Origin: Cyanophora paradoxa
Taxonomy: Eukaryota > Glaucocystophyceae > Cyanophorales > Cyanophoraceae
Direction: 5' to 3'
DNA: 64,000 bases
Assembly (NCBI GenBank): GCA_004431415.1
Contig: QPMI01000710.1
Span: 1-64,000 of the forward strand
Shown: in pieces, positions 50,166 through 61,850 of the stretch
Layout: each line of letters opens with the position of its first letter
How positions within the stretch are numbered: position 1 is the first letter of the stretch
The notes under the pieces: generated by a model
What the model saw: the letters and a program-made list of their open reading frames with translations, nothing else
Database searches by the model: none
Told to the model about the DNA's origin: nothing
Position numbers and translations under genes: made by a program

Positions 50166-51954
50166 TCAATATCCATACAAAGCAACCATGCCGCGACGGC
50201 GGCGGCGGGCAAGGCTAATGTCATATAAATGTATTGCAGTAGCCCGATAAATAAAATCCCGGACCCGGGAGTCCAGTACTAGTAATACACTGTGCAACAC
50301 CAATATGTACGATCGCATCCTCGCCGGCTCGCCCCGCCAGGCTGCGATGCCGCCGGCGGCGGCGCTGGCGGGCGGTGCGCATGCGGGCGCCCCAGCTCGA
50401 GAGGCACAGGCCTCCGAGCTCGAGCCTGCGGACGGGGCCGGCGCGCTCTGCAGGGCTTCAGAGGAGCTGCTCGGCGGGGCCGGCGAGGGCGAGGATGCCG
50501 GCGTCGTGCGCGTCGGCGTCGGCGAAGGCCGCGCCCGACGCCTCCGCCGCATCCGCCCCGTCCTCCGCCTGCACCCCTCCCCTTGGGCGGGGTGGGGGGC
50601 GGAGGGGCAGGGCATGAGGCGCGGCGCACGTCGGCGAAGGGCTCGCCGTCGGCGGCGGCGTCGAAGCCGTCGGCCGTGTACGCCTGCACGGAGGCGGTGA
50701 GCGAGGGGGCGCCTCGGGGAGAGGGGGCGGGGGCGGCCCCGCCCGCCCGGCGCGCCGCGGCGCGCACGGTGACGGAGTCGTCGGCGGCGGCGACCTGGTC
50801 GTCGTGGTCGAGCTTGAAGCCCAAAAAGCGGCGGAGGCCGGTGGCCGGCGCCTGGCGCGTGGCGAGCGGCGCGTTCTGCTGCAGGGACGCCATACCGTTC
50901 CGGCACCAGATCGCGTCCTGGCCCTGGACGGGCGACGGCTCCGCGATACTGTAGTTGGCCGGGCAGCAGGCCATGGCGCTCTGCGAGGCGGGTCGGCGTC
51001 ACTGGGCCGCGGGCGGCGAGTCTAGAGGGGCGCGGGCGGGGCAGCCTCGCCTCGCGGTAGGCGTAGATGGGCTGGCCTTCGCCGTTGCCCTCCCAGTTGA
51101 TGTTGCCGCCATACGAGTCCATGATCGCCCGCCCGCCGATGGTCGCCGAGGCGACGATCTGGTCGAGCCAAGTCGGCATGCGTCCCGTGCCGGCCGCGGC
51201 GGCGCGCGGACGCCAATTGCAAGGCGCGCGCACCGGCACAGGATGCTTTCCGGCAGGACAATACCTCAGACCGGATGACGTCAGGATTTCTGCGCACGCG
51301 GCAAGCTTAAGGTGGGCACGCATACGGCCGGCCTCGGCGAACACATGTACATCCGACCGCATACGCGCAGAACGTCGCGCGGCCGGAGTGCCAGCCGCCA
51401 TGCATATGGCCAGCGCGATCTATCCGGCGCAAGCGCCTCCTATCCACGTGCAACACGCCGCAAGGAGCAAAAACACTCGGTGACTCCAGTGACTCACTAT
51501 CGGTTACGTAGGCGAGCTTGCCCGCGTCGTTGTCGGGGTATTTCTCGAGCAGGAAGCGCTGCTCAACCAGTCCTTGGAGGAGGGCAGCCTTGAAGCTCAT
51601 CGGCATCTGCTCAAGCGTGAGCATCGGCGGGCAGTCCCGTCCGGACAACGCGGCTCGCCTCCGGGGTAGGTGCAGCTGCGGCGGCCATCTTCCGACGTCT
51701 AGGCTTTCGATGCGCGACGGGTGGCCTAGGCCTGGCGCTGAAGAGTCTCGAAGCTGTTTATCACCTGGTGAGGACAGAGGTGTACCCCTGCCGGGCGCCC
51801 GCCTCATGATCCGCGCGCGGCCCGCGAGTTTGTAGCCGTGCCGAGCCGCCGAGGCCCGCCGTCGGTGCTGGAAACCAGGACCGGAACCAGGCTGTGCTGG
51901 GCCGGGCTGGCCGCCGGGCGCCGGGCCCGCGGACGGGCCGAGGCTACGCGTCAC
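50166..51954 (-). CDS. unknown protein, multi-exon
   Basis: Protein-like exons on the minus strand are MLTLEQMPMSFKAALLQGLV, EQRFLLEKYPDNDAGKLAYV, then LPTWLDQIVASATIGGRAIM, DSYGGNINWEGNGEGQPIYA. After a GC-rich intron come SAMACCPANYSIAEPSPVQG, QDAIWCRNGMASLQQNAPLA and LRRFLGFKLDHDDQVAAADD. The order and spacing fit one polypeptide whose first Met could be at 51954 or at the internal MLTLEQ. The C-terminal end (to about 50166) is Ala/Pro-rich and less certain. I do not recognise the family; the cysteine pair and NWEG/WCRNG patches suggest a folded domain, possibly extracytoplasmic. Confidence 0.5.
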
Positions 51955-52098
51955 CTTGCCAGGGCCCAGGGCTGGCCCAAGTCTCGTTCTTGAGGCGCAA
52001 GGGCGATTAATTCCAATAGTGTATTAATTACGAGCGCGCCCTCTTTCCACGCGCGCGACGCCCCGGGGCGGGGCGGGGCGGGGCGGGGCGGGGCGGGG

Positions 52099-55000
52099 CT
52101 AGCGGGCGGTGTGGGCGCCCGAGAGGGAGAGCCCCTCGAGCCTGCTGACGGCGCGCTGGAGGGAGGCCCCGTCCAGCGCCGGCGGGGGCCCCGGGGCCGG
52201 CCCCGCGTCGGCGCTGCGGGCGATCGAGGCGACCGAGGCGAGGCGGGAGCGGCGGGCGCCCGGCTGCAGGCTGCCCCGCGGCTCCTCCAGCGCCGGGTCC
52301 CGCAGCACCAGAAGGAAGTTCGGCACCGGCAGCTCGTTCTTGTCCAGCCACTGCACGCGCCCCGCGGGCCGGCGCCGGCGCCTCGTTAGAGAGGCGCGCG
52401 CGCCGGTTGCCGCCCCTCCCGCGCGCACCGTCCGCCACGTCTTGGGGGGTATCCCCGCCTGTTCGGGGGTACGCCGTCAGGAGGCGGCGCGGCGGCTCGG
52501 AGGGTACGTCGCGACCGGCGCACCACCTCGCGGAGCTCGTTGATGAAGTACTGCACCCGCTCTGAGAGCTGCGCGGCGCGAGCGCTCGGTACCCCCGGCC
52601 CGCCCCGAGAACGCGGGTACCCCCGGGTGCGCGGACCTGCTCGCGGAGGGAGAGCCCCAGCACGATGCCGTACAGCTTGTTCGCCGTGAATTTCTCCCCC
52701 TCTTCCAGGTCCCTGCGGGGCGCCGGCGTGAGGGGAGGGGCGCGGCCGCCTTGAGGAGGGCGCGGGGGGTACTTCTTGATCTGCTTGAGGAGGCGGAGCT
52801 CGATGGCCGTCGGGCGCGTCCCGTTCGCCTTCTTCTCGAAGACTGCGGCGGCGCGGGACGGGGTGGGTGGCGGGGGCAGGAGGTCGGGAGGGGCGCGGGG
52901 CGGGGCGGGGCGGGGCGGCCCAGGGGATGGGGTGCGGACCCATCTTGACGAGCTTGGGCCACCAGGCGTTGGAGGAGAGGGCGGCCGCCCGCGCCGAGAG
53001 GTCCATCTGGCGGGCGTGGAGGGCGAGGGCGGCACCGCCGCCGCCGACCTGCGGGGGGCGGCGGGTCAGGAGGGAGAGGCTGAACACCCCCGGGGGGGCG
53101 GGCGGGCGGGCCTGGAGGGCGTGGTCGACGGCCTGGAGGCGCCGCATCATCGACGTCGGCCGCTCGGCCTCCATCCTGCCCGGCGGGGGTCAGCCCGGCG
53201 CGGGGCGGGGCGGGGCGGGGCGGGGGGGGAGAGAAGGGGCGGGCTTCTGGATGGCGCGGAGGAGGCCGAGGTCGAGGGCGGCGCGCCGCTCCGCGAACTC
53301 GCGCCGCCGCGCCACCACGTCCCCCTCTGAGCACGCCGCCCGCTCGAGGAGGGGACGGGGCGGGGCCGGGGGCCGGGGGCGGGGGCGGGGTGGAGGCGCA
53401 CCGGGGAGGTGCCAGTTGGGGGGAAGAGGTCGTCGGGGATCTCCCCGTCCCGCCCCTTCTTCTTCTTCTTCCTGCGCCCCGCCGCTCCAGCCGCGCCGCA
53501 GGTGGGGGAGGCGGGGCGGCGGGGCGGGGCGGGGCGCGGACCCGGGGGAGGCGCCGGGGGAGGCGCCGCGGGCGGCGGCGGCCTTGCTGGGGGCGACGAC
53601 GTTCTCCACGAAGCGCTCCAGGCTCTTCTCCCACCGCGGCGGCCACAGGCTCTGCGCCCCCGCCCCGCCCCCGCCCTCAGCGCGCGTCGGAGCCGGACGC
53701 GGCGAGAGAGGGGCGGCGCGCCTGGCCGGGGAGGCGCGCGGTGGCGATGGTGGCGTGGCCCCCCGCCGGCTGCGCGTGCCGCGGCGGGTGCGGCCGCACC
53801 GCCACCGGCTGCCCGTCCGGGCCCAGCGGCGCCGCCCCCTGCGCCCGCCCCGGCCCCTCGCACCCCGGCCCCGGCGAAGGGGCGAAGTGTGGGAGGATGG
53901 GTACCGAGATGGTCCTGCGGGATGCGCGGGAGACGCGCGAGACGATGCTGGCGGCGTCGCTCGCGTCCTCGCCCCCGCTGCGGGCGCGCGTTCGGGGCAC
54001 GCGGGGAAGGCCCGGGGGGCGGGGCGGGGCGGGGGCGGGGGCACCTGGCGTGGGGACCCGTGGAGGGGTCCCCCGAGGTGGAGGGCCTCGACTGGTCGCC
54101 ACCCCTCCGCCCCGGCGACGGCGGCTCCGTCCCCGCCCCGCCCCGGGGCCCGGCGACGGCGGCGCCTCCGCCCCGCCTTGCTCGCCCCAGCGGCGTCCCC
54201 GGCGGCGACTCTGACGCGTTCTCCCCCGCCGCTGCCGCCGCCTCTGCGCGCGCCAGCGCCCGCGAGATCGGATGCGTGCGAGGGGGCGCGGGCCGGCAGC
54301 GGCGGCGCGCGGGCGGGACGCACGGCGGGCGGCGGAGGCCGGCAGGGAGACCCGCGTGACCTCGAGCACGCTCTTGCCCGCCTGCCGGACAGCCTAAGAG
54401 GGCGCGCCCAGCCCCCGTCGGCACGGGCCCCGCACCCTGCACTTCTTGCGCCGCAGGTCCGAGCCCCGGATCTCCTGCCAGAGCTGCACGTACCCCGTCT
54501 TCGGCTCGCCCCCCCGCGTCGTCATCGGCCCATCGTCCTCGACCTCCTCCTCGGCTGCGGGGACGGGGGCGCGCGGCTCAAAGCGGGTACCAGAGGCTGG
54601 GGCGGGGGCGGGGGCGGGGGGGGCGGACCGAGGTACTCCTCGAGCTCGAAGATGAGGTCATCCCTGCCCCGGATCATCGCCTTCTTCTTCTTCACCGCCT
54701 CCTGCTGCTGCTGCTGCTGCTGCAGGACTGCCCGCGGCGGCTCGGCGCGGGGGGAGAGGGGCGGGGCGGGGCGGGGCGGGGCGGGGCGGGGCGGGGCGCA
54801 CGCTCGGCGGCGTTGTGCTGCGACTGCCTCCGCGTGAACTTCTTCGAGTAGCGCAGGTGGAGGTCCGGCGGCCCGAAAGGCACGTAGGAGGTCCCGATGG
54901 AGCAGAGCCACCCCGTGTGCGCCCGCTTCTGCGGGACCCGCGCGCCGCGCCGGTCGGCCAAAGCTTCGCCCCGCGGCCGGACCGGAGCGCGCGGACCTTC

Positions 55001-55116
55001 TCGCGCTCCGCGGCCTCCGCCAGCAGCTCAGCTTCTGTCCGCTCCGTGACATATGAGAGCTCCCTGCGGGCGGAGCGGGTCGGACGGCGCCCTAGCCTGG
55101 CGAGGGCGGCGGGCAC
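52099..55116 (-). CDS. unknown helical protein with poly-Gln and coiled-coil exons, many introns
   Basis: Exons in order on the minus strand are RRELSYVTERTEAELLAEAA; SIGTSYVPFGPPDLHLRYSK and KFTRRQSQHNAAER; AVLQQQQQQQEAVKKKKAMI and RGRDDLIFELEEYLG; then KTGYVQLWQEIRGSDLRRKK. After low-complexity exons come WEKSLERFVENVVAPSKAAA, GRDGEIPDDLFPP, FAERRAALDLGLLRAIQK, TSMMRRLQAVDHALQ, KKANGTRPTAIELRLLKQIK, EEGEKFTANKLYGIVLGLSL, LSERVQYFINELREVV and WLDKNELPVPNFLLVLRDPA. It stops at 52099. Introns are rich in ggggcgg on the plus strand (ccccgcc in sense). I recognise no family; the helical repeats and neighbouring LRR gene hint at a cytoskeletal or ciliary protein, which is inference only. Confidence 0.5.
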
Positions 55117-55602
55117 GGAGAGCGCGCAAGCTAATCCCTCGGTGAGGCTGAGATAAGATGAGCGTTTAGTCCTGAGTTGGAGGAGGCTGGCGGCGGCCGG
55201 CGGCAGGAGCTAAGCCAAAGCGCGCCCTTGACGCAGCCACGCAGGATCGGGCCACGGCTGCTGTAGCTAGCGATTCCGCGCATGTGGCCCCAGAAGTCGC
55301 TCGCGCGACGGCCGCTACAGCTATTTTCGCACCGGCGGAGGCTGACGCGCGCGAAGAGAGGCCCCGGATCTTCCTGCTGCGTCGACTTGGGCTGCTTGAG
55401 TGCCCCCTTCATCTAACGAGAGGCCGGACGGCCCACACTCAACCTGCCCTCCAGGCCACCGCAAAGAAGATTTGCACAACGCGCCGCAGTCCTGGAGCCG
55501 TTAGCTACACCCAGAATCCAGGTATGAGGCCCGCCGGCCGCAACGAGCAGCTCGGCTGGGGGGTACGCCACAAGGAAAGCGAAGAGCGGCCAAGACGGCC
55601 GG
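55117..55602. other. divergent intergenic region
   Basis: This is the shared upstream region of the minus-strand unknown protein and the plus-strand LRR gene. No motif stands out, and the open frame at 55284-55652 is not protein-like. Confidence 0.4.
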
Positions 55603-57917
55603 ATGAGCGCGGCAGGCGGCGAGGTCACCGAGCAGACTATCCTCGAATATAGCGGCGAAACCAGCCTCGTAACAGTCCGAGAGGTACGTGGCCACTCCGC
55701 TCCCAAGGCTCGCCGGCCGGACGCGCGACCGGCGCGCCGCAGGTCATCATCCGGGATGCTGGCATAGCCAGCTTCCCTCAGCAGCTCATCGAGCAGCTCG
55801 CCTCTCTCGAGCTCTTGTCGCTATCCAACAACCGCCTCACGTCCATCGAGCACTTCTTCCCGCACCTGGTGCGCCGTGGGCGCATGCCTGCACGCCCTAA
55901 GTCCGTACCAAGCGCTGCGGATGCGCGTGCAGAGCGGGCTCGTCGAGCTCAACGTCAACTTCAATTCGATCTCATCGATCGAGGGGATCCAGTGCTGCTC
56001 TCGCTTGCAGAAGCTCTTCCTCTCGAACAACAAGATCCGATACATCTCCCCGCTCCTCAACCTCCCCTGCCTGCAGTGCGCCGCTCCTGGATGAGCGCGC
56101 CCGACGCCGGCCGGCCGGCCGCCGACCTCCGCCGGCAGGACGCTCTCGCTCTACCGGAACCACATCCCAGCCTTGGACGCCGTGCTTCCCGTTCTGCAGA
56201 CGCTCCCGTCCCTGCGCGAGCTCGACCTCGACGGCAACCCGTGCTCTACCCTCAAGGACTACCGCCACCGGTGCGCCGCCCCGCCCCGCCCCGCGCGCCG
56301 GCGGCGGCTCAGCGGGCCGCAGGATCGTCCTCCAGCTCACCGTCGACGCGCTTGACGGGGAGACCCTGACCCCCCTCGACCGCGAGCTCGCCGAGGACTT
56401 CTTCATCAAGGAGGGCATACCCCCGCACACGATCCGGCCCCGCACCGCCGCCGCCGCGCGCCCCGGCACCGCCGCAGGCGCCCGCCCCGGCTCGGCCCGG
56501 CCGGCGACCGCCCGGCCCGGCACCGCGTCCCAGCAGCAGCAGCTACAGCAGGCGTACGAGAGCGGGCGGCCGCTCACCGCTCGGCCCGGCAGCGCGCGCC
56601 CCGGACCGCGCGCCCCGGCACCGCGTCGGCGGCGGGCCCGGTCTTCAGGAACCTGGCGCTGACGGAGAGCGAGGCGGGATCCTGATGGAGTACCTGGCGC
56701 GCTCCGAGGGGAGCAGGGCCGCCGCCCTCGTCGAGGAGCCGCGGGGGCCCTCCCAGCCCGACGTCCTCGTCGTCGAGCACGGCGACGAGGAGGACGAGGA
56801 GGAGGACGAGGATGAGGAGGGGAGGAGGAGGAAGAGGGGAGGAGGGGGAGGAGGGGGAGGAGGGGAGGGAGAGGAGGAGGGGCCGGTGGGCGAGGAGGGG
56901 GCGGGCGTGGGCGGGGGAGACAGCGCAGCGGACGCAGCGGCGGCGCTGGCGGAGTCGACGGCGGCGGTGCTCGAGCTCGTGGACGACGAAGCCGGTGCGC
57001 CGGGGCCCCCGCCCCCGCCCGCTGCCGCCTCGCCGGGCAAGGCCTGCGCGGCAGCGGGCGTGGTCACGTCGCGGCGGCCGCTGGTGGAGCGGCTGCGCGG
57101 CACGGCGGACGCGATGCAGCGCACCGAGGAGCTCCCCGCACACGCCCTCGCCCGCTCCCTGTCCGCCCCGCCCCGCCCCGCCCCGCCCCGCTTCGCGTCG
57201 CCGGGCTTCGTGTCGCCGGAGCCGACGGGGCGGGGCGGGCAGGGTCTTCGCGCCGTGCGCGAAGCCGCGGCACCAGATCTCGTCGGACCCGCAGGAGGCG
57301 ATCCAGCGCCTCCTGCAGAAGGTCGGCGAGCTCGAGGCCGAGCGCGAGGCGAGCGTACCCCCCCTTTCCGGACGGCGCCGTACCCCGCCGACCGACCGAC
57401 CGACCGACCGCCGGGCCCGCAGGAGCTCATCCGGCAGCACGGCCCCGCCTGGCTCCACAAGCGGGTTGAGGACCTCGTCGCCGTGCGTCCCGTACCCCCC
57501 GCGCACCGATTGCGTACCCCTCCCTCACCCCACGGGGTACAGGAGAACCTGCGGCTCTCGCGCGAGAACAAGAACATGTATTCCCTATACGAGGAGTGCC
57601 AGGAGCTGCGCGCCCGGCTCAAGGCCCGCCGCCCGCGTGCCCCGCTCGGACGGGCCCCGCTTGAGCGCTCCCGCGCAGAGCTACGAGCAGCGGGACAGGT
57701 TCCTCGCGGCGGCGGGCCCGGGGGCGGCCGCGCAGGCGCTCGCCGCGGCGACGGCAGCCGCCGTCGCCCGCCCCGCCACTGCCTCCGGCCCCAGCGCCGC
57801 CGCGGCGGTCCGCCCGCCCCTCCCCGCGACGCCGGCCGCCCGCCGAGCGCCGCGGCCCCAGGCGAGGTACCGGGAGCAGGCGGCGGACGAGGTCATCGCG
57901 GAGGGCTCCACGGGCGG

Positions 57918-57958
<41 letters not shown>

Positions 57959-59023
57959 CGCCCGTCGAGGTCCACGGGGCGCGGCTGAGCGCTGGGCAGG
58001 AGCGTACCGAAGGAGGAGTACGAGCGGCTGCTGCGAGCCTTCCGCGAGATGTCAGAGAAGTACGAGCGGGAGCGGGAGAAGGCGCGCCCCGGGGCCCCGG
58101 GAAGAGGGAGGGAGGCGGCTCCGCCGGCCGCTGACGCCGGCGCGCCGCGGCAGGTGGAGGCGCTGCGGCCGCTGACGGCGCGGCCGGGGACGGCGATCGG
58201 GGGGCCCGCGCCGCCCCCGCCGGCGACGCCCTCGCCGCCGACTTCGACTTCGGCGACGGGTTCGACGCCGAGGCGCGTACCCCCCTCCCCGCGCCGCATC
58301 GTACCCCCCGTCGCCCGACGCCGACGCGGCGGGGCGCAGCTGGCGGAGCTCTTCCGGAGGAACGCGCAGACGCTCAAGAAGATCAAGTCGGACATCCAGA
58401 AGACCAAGCGCGCCATGGCCGCCCAGGGTCCGCCCGCCCCTCCCTCGGCCCCCGCCCCGCCCCCGCCCCGGGTCGCCGGCTCAGGCGCCGGCAGACGCGG
58501 CGGAGGCGGCGGACGCGGCGGCGGCGGCGAGGAGCGCGAGGCGGCCGGCGAGCCGGGGAGCCAGGGGAGCGGCGGGAGCGGCGAGGCCGGCGAGGCGGCC
58601 GCCAAGCCGACCTCGGCCGGCTCCTCCTCGGCCCGCCGCCTCTCCGGGGACGGCGCCGGCCTCCCGCCCATGCCCCCGCCCCTCTCCTCGCCCCACGCCT
58701 CCCTCCGCCGCGCCCTCTCCGCCGGCAGCAGCGGCGGCGGGGGCGGGGCGCCGGTGCTGCAGGGGAGCGCGGGGCGGATCCGGCGGACGGCGGCGGCGGC
58801 GGCGCTGCTGGACGCGGAGGAGCGCGCCAGCGACGGCAGCGAGGGGGAGGAGGGCGCCGGCCCTTCGTTCCCGCCGGCCCCGCCGGGGGCGCCCCAGCAG
58901 CTGCCGCCCCCGATCCCCCCGCCCCGCGCCCTCGCCGGCGCCTCGGGGCCCCCGCCCCTCCCGCCCCGCCCCGCGTCCATGGGCCGCCCGGGCTCGGGCT
59001 CGACGCCCGTCGCCCGCGCCTAG
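55603..59023 (+). CDS. leucine-rich-repeat plus coiled-coil protein (centriole/cilium type), many introns
   Basis: It starts MSAAGGEVTEQTILEYSGET. Five SDS22-like leucine-rich repeats follow over four exons: LELLSLSNNRLTSIEHFFPH, LVELNVNFNSISSIEGIQCC, LQKLFLSNNKIRYISPLLNL, LSLYRNHIPALDAVLPVLQT and LRELDLDGNPCSTLKDY, capped by IVLQLTVDALDGETLTPLDR. The rest is disordered (RPGTA repeats) with acidic blocks and coiled-coil exons (IQRLLQKVGELEAEREAS, NLRLSRENKNMYSLYEECQE, YERLLRAFREMSEKYERERE, LFRRNAQTLKKIKSDIQKTK), ending at 59023. SDS22-type LRRs followed by coiled coil are common in centriolar and flagellar proteins. In the exon near 56680 the frame breaks by one base (ESEAGS, then MEYLARSEGSRAAAL), which may be a mutation, an assembly error or a missed intron. 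Confidence 0.7.
57921..57957 (+). repeat. 37-nt poly-C tract in an intron
   Basis: This third long C run directly follows the gcgggtg 5' splice region in the LRR gene, sense orientation. Confidence 0.9.
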
Positions 59024-59366
59024 CTGTATGAGCCTGTATCGCTCGCTCCGCCGCGATCGAATCACCCAGCTGGTATTGCTGAGGAGCGAGTCGAACCTTC
59101 TGTAATGCCGCACCATCGTAATCGCCGCTGGAATTCGAACTGGCCCGCCTGTAGTGCGCCAAATAAAATGGCGCGCCATCTTATTTTTATGGCGCACGCT
59201 TTTGAGCCATCGCAGAAAAAAAGGCGCCGGCCAGCGCAGCCGGAGCTTTGCGTTGGGGGGGCTACTACGACTCCCAGCGTATGATGCAATAGTACTATAG
59301 CTACAGGTAGCGCGCACAGCAGCAGCCGGCAGACAGCACTGCGGCAGCGGGCGGGGCGGTCCTCAC
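59024..59366. other. intergenic with an imperfect gtgcgcca palindrome
   Basis: At about 59154-59199 gtgcgccaaataaaatggcgc is followed by a near complement (gcgccatcttatttttatggcgcac). The nearby ggaattcgaactgg only resembles a tRNA B box and no cloverleaf can be drawn. Confidence 0.5.
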
Positions 59367-61429
59367 ATGGCGCCCAAGAAGGGCAAAGTGGCTAAGCTAG
59401 GCGAGTCGAGCGACGCAGCAGCGGCTGCGGGAGCCGAAGAGTCGGCGGCTCGCGCAGGGCAGCTGCAGGCGCCCGCGGAACCAGTCGAAGTGCGTGTTCT
59501 CGCCGACAGCCGGCAGAACGGAGGCCTTACTACGACCAAAGGTTCGATACTCTTGAGCTGTGATGCGAAGGCGCGCACCGGGCGCCGCGCTGATGCCCGA
59601 CCGCGCGTGCACCTTGCCCGTGACGCAGCGACGGTGACCATCGAGGTCGAGGGAGGCACGGGATGGCCTGCGGAGCTCTTGAAGGATGCGGAGCGGCAGC
59701 TCCGCTTCACGCAATCCGTCGGACCTGCGGGCCTGGACCTGTACTTCTACGATCCGGAGGCGGACACCCTCGATCTGAGGACTGCGTCTCGGAAGCTGCC
59801 GAAGCTCAGTCCCGGATGTTTCTTCTACGTCGTGCGGCGGGACATGCAGCCAGCGCACGAGGACGGCGACAGCAACGCCGACCCCGAACTTGTGAAGCTC
59901 ATGAAGCGCGGCAAGGCGCAGCACGCAGCTGCAGCGCCGGCGCCCCAGACGGTTCAGGCGGCGACTTCGTCGGACTCGGCGCAGCTGAGTTCGCTCGTGG
60001 AGGCCGTGGCCTTGCAGGTCCAGAGATCCGTCGGAGCTGCGATCGCCTCTGCAGGTGAACCTCGAGCAAAGAAGAGGCGGCGACAGGCGCGAACTACCTG
60101 AAGGAGGACACGGATGGCAAGCGCGGCACTGGGGACTGCAACACGGCACGGGACGTCGTGCGGCTACTGTGGGACGAGCCGATCGAGGGATCGGGGGGGA
60201 GTACACTCCGGAGACATGCCCGCGAGCCTGGCTGTTTCTCAAGGTGCCGTCCCTTAATTTCAGTTATGGCATCGAGTTAGAATTTAAATTTATATCTCAA
60301 GCTCTCTCGCGGATGCAGAAGTGCGGGGCGGCACCCGCAAAACGCACGACACGCTGAGCAGACTGCGGCCGCTGCTCACCCCATTCGACAAGGAGGACCT
60401 CAGCCACCTTCAATCCCTCACGAGATGCAAGACAGATGTCTATTTTCATAACATTGAGAACATGTGCGTGCGTTGAAGATGGGCAACGATGCCACGCCCC
60501 TGATGCGTACACTCCGAACAGACTGTGCATTCTAAGGATGAGGAAAGCGGAGCAGGAGGTGCCGGACGATCACTACAAGCTCAAGGGCATCTCGCGACCC
60601 GGCATTCTGGATGTCGCCGACTTCATCCTAGGGAGTCACAATTTGACGGTGATGGAGGAGAACGTAGCCGGCTGGATGGATGGCAAGGACGCGGTGGACA
60701 GGGGAGAGTGAGCAAGAGTTCCATTATTTCGAGCAACCGATACGAAACTGACCGGTGGAAACAATTTACCACGCAGGTACCAGGCGACGGGGCGAAGAGG
60801 AGGTCCAAGAAGAAGCAGGAAATCGAACATCGCGACTCGTTCGAAGGTACGCGGCGCTGTTCCAACGCAATACCAACGCATATGTCAACACCTCGCAACG
60901 CATACGTTGATTGACATACGTTGAATAGTGTTGACGTACTCAACTTCCCTCCGTGTTGCCACGAGGCTCACGCGCACTTTTGCACTTGCAGAGCCGGCAA
61001 GGAAAATGCCAGAGCAGAAGGGCAAGGCACGCGCCAGCGCCGCCCGACAGACGAAGGTGCGCGATGTGTACAACGCATGCAGAACGCATCGTCAACGCAA
61101 GCGTTGATATTGCGTTGTCTGCGTTGCAAAGACACAGCGCAATTTGCGTTGATTCCGTGCCCGCAGAGTCCGACGAGGAGGATGACGTAGAGGACAAGCT
61201 CGAGGACGACGACGAGAGCGGGAATGAGGACGAGGACGAGGGCGAGGACGAGGACGAGGACGCAGAGGCGGCAAGCCCGAGGAAGCGCAACCGCAAGGCA
61301 GAGACGAAGGGTCAGGAGGCGAAGCATGCGAAGCAGGAAGCAGGGAAGCGCAAGAAGCAGGAGAAGGAGATGGGGAAGGAGGCGAAGAAGCCCAAGGCCG
61401 CAGCAATGACAGAGAAGGTGCAGTCTTAA
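59367..61429 (+). CDS. unknown acidic protein, likely partner gene of the right-hand mobile element
   Basis: The first exon encodes MAPKKGKVAKLGESSDAAAA, a compact domain (GSILLSCDAKARTGRRADAR, VHLARDAATVTIEVEGGTGW, DLYFYDPEADTLDLRTASRK) and an Ala/Lys tail to about 60054. Later exons give THDTLSRLRPLLTPFDKEDL, then HYKLKGISRPGILDVADFIL and VMEENVAGWMDGKDAVDRG, then KRRSKKKQEIEHRDSFE, a short basic exon, and a last exon starting SDEEDDVEDKLEDDDESGNE with Lys-rich end VQS at 61429. I recognise no domain; exon joins between 60054 and 60520 are uncertain. Introns 60847-60991 and 61057-61166 carry the AACGCATGCGTT-type motif also found in introns of the convergent integrase gene, which ties the two genes together. 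Confidence 0.55.
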
Positions 61430-61436
61430 AAACGCG

Positions 61437-61850
61437 GGCCGGGGCGGAGCCGCAGCACGGGCCGGGCCGGGCGGGGCCGCAGCAGGAGATGGGGCAGGCG
61501 GGGCCGCAGCAGGAGAAGGGACGGGCGGGGCCAAACCAGGAGACGGGGCGGGCGGGGCCGGAGCGCGGGACGGGCCGGGCGGGGCCGCAGCAGGAGACGG
61601 GGCGGGCGGGCCGGAGCGCGGGACGGGCCGGGCGGGCCGCAGCAGGAGACGGGGCGGGCGGGCCGCAGCAGGAGACGGGGCGGGCGGGGCCGCAGCAGGA
61701 GACGGGGCGGGCGGGGCCGCAGCAGGAGACGGGGCGGGCGGGGCCGCAGCAGGAGACGGGGCGGGTGGGGCCGCAGCAGGAGACGGGGCGGGTGGGGCCG
61801 CAGCAGGAGACGGGGCGGGCGGGGCCGGAGCGTGGGCTGCGGCTGCTTGG
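61437..61850. repeat. 27-bp minisatellite, in-frame APPAPSPAA on the minus strand
   Basis: The unit ggggccgcagcaggagacgg plus ggcgggc is repeated about 14 times, with variants (ggagcgcgggacgg, aaaccagg) toward the middle. On the minus strand a 27-bp period gives the nine-residue repeat APPAPSPAA following the SAP motif of the integrase gene. A few units lack one base and change the frame, so the repeat's end in protein is unclear. Confidence 0.85.

Noticed and set aside
59095-59150. Possible tRNA (ggaattcgaactgg)
   Set aside because: Only a weak B-box likeness; no A box, acceptor stem or cloverleaf can be drawn on either strand.
61437-61850. CRISPR or LTR interpretation of the 27-bp repeats
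   Set aside because: There are no spacers and the repeat is in frame with a protein; it is a coding minisatellite.
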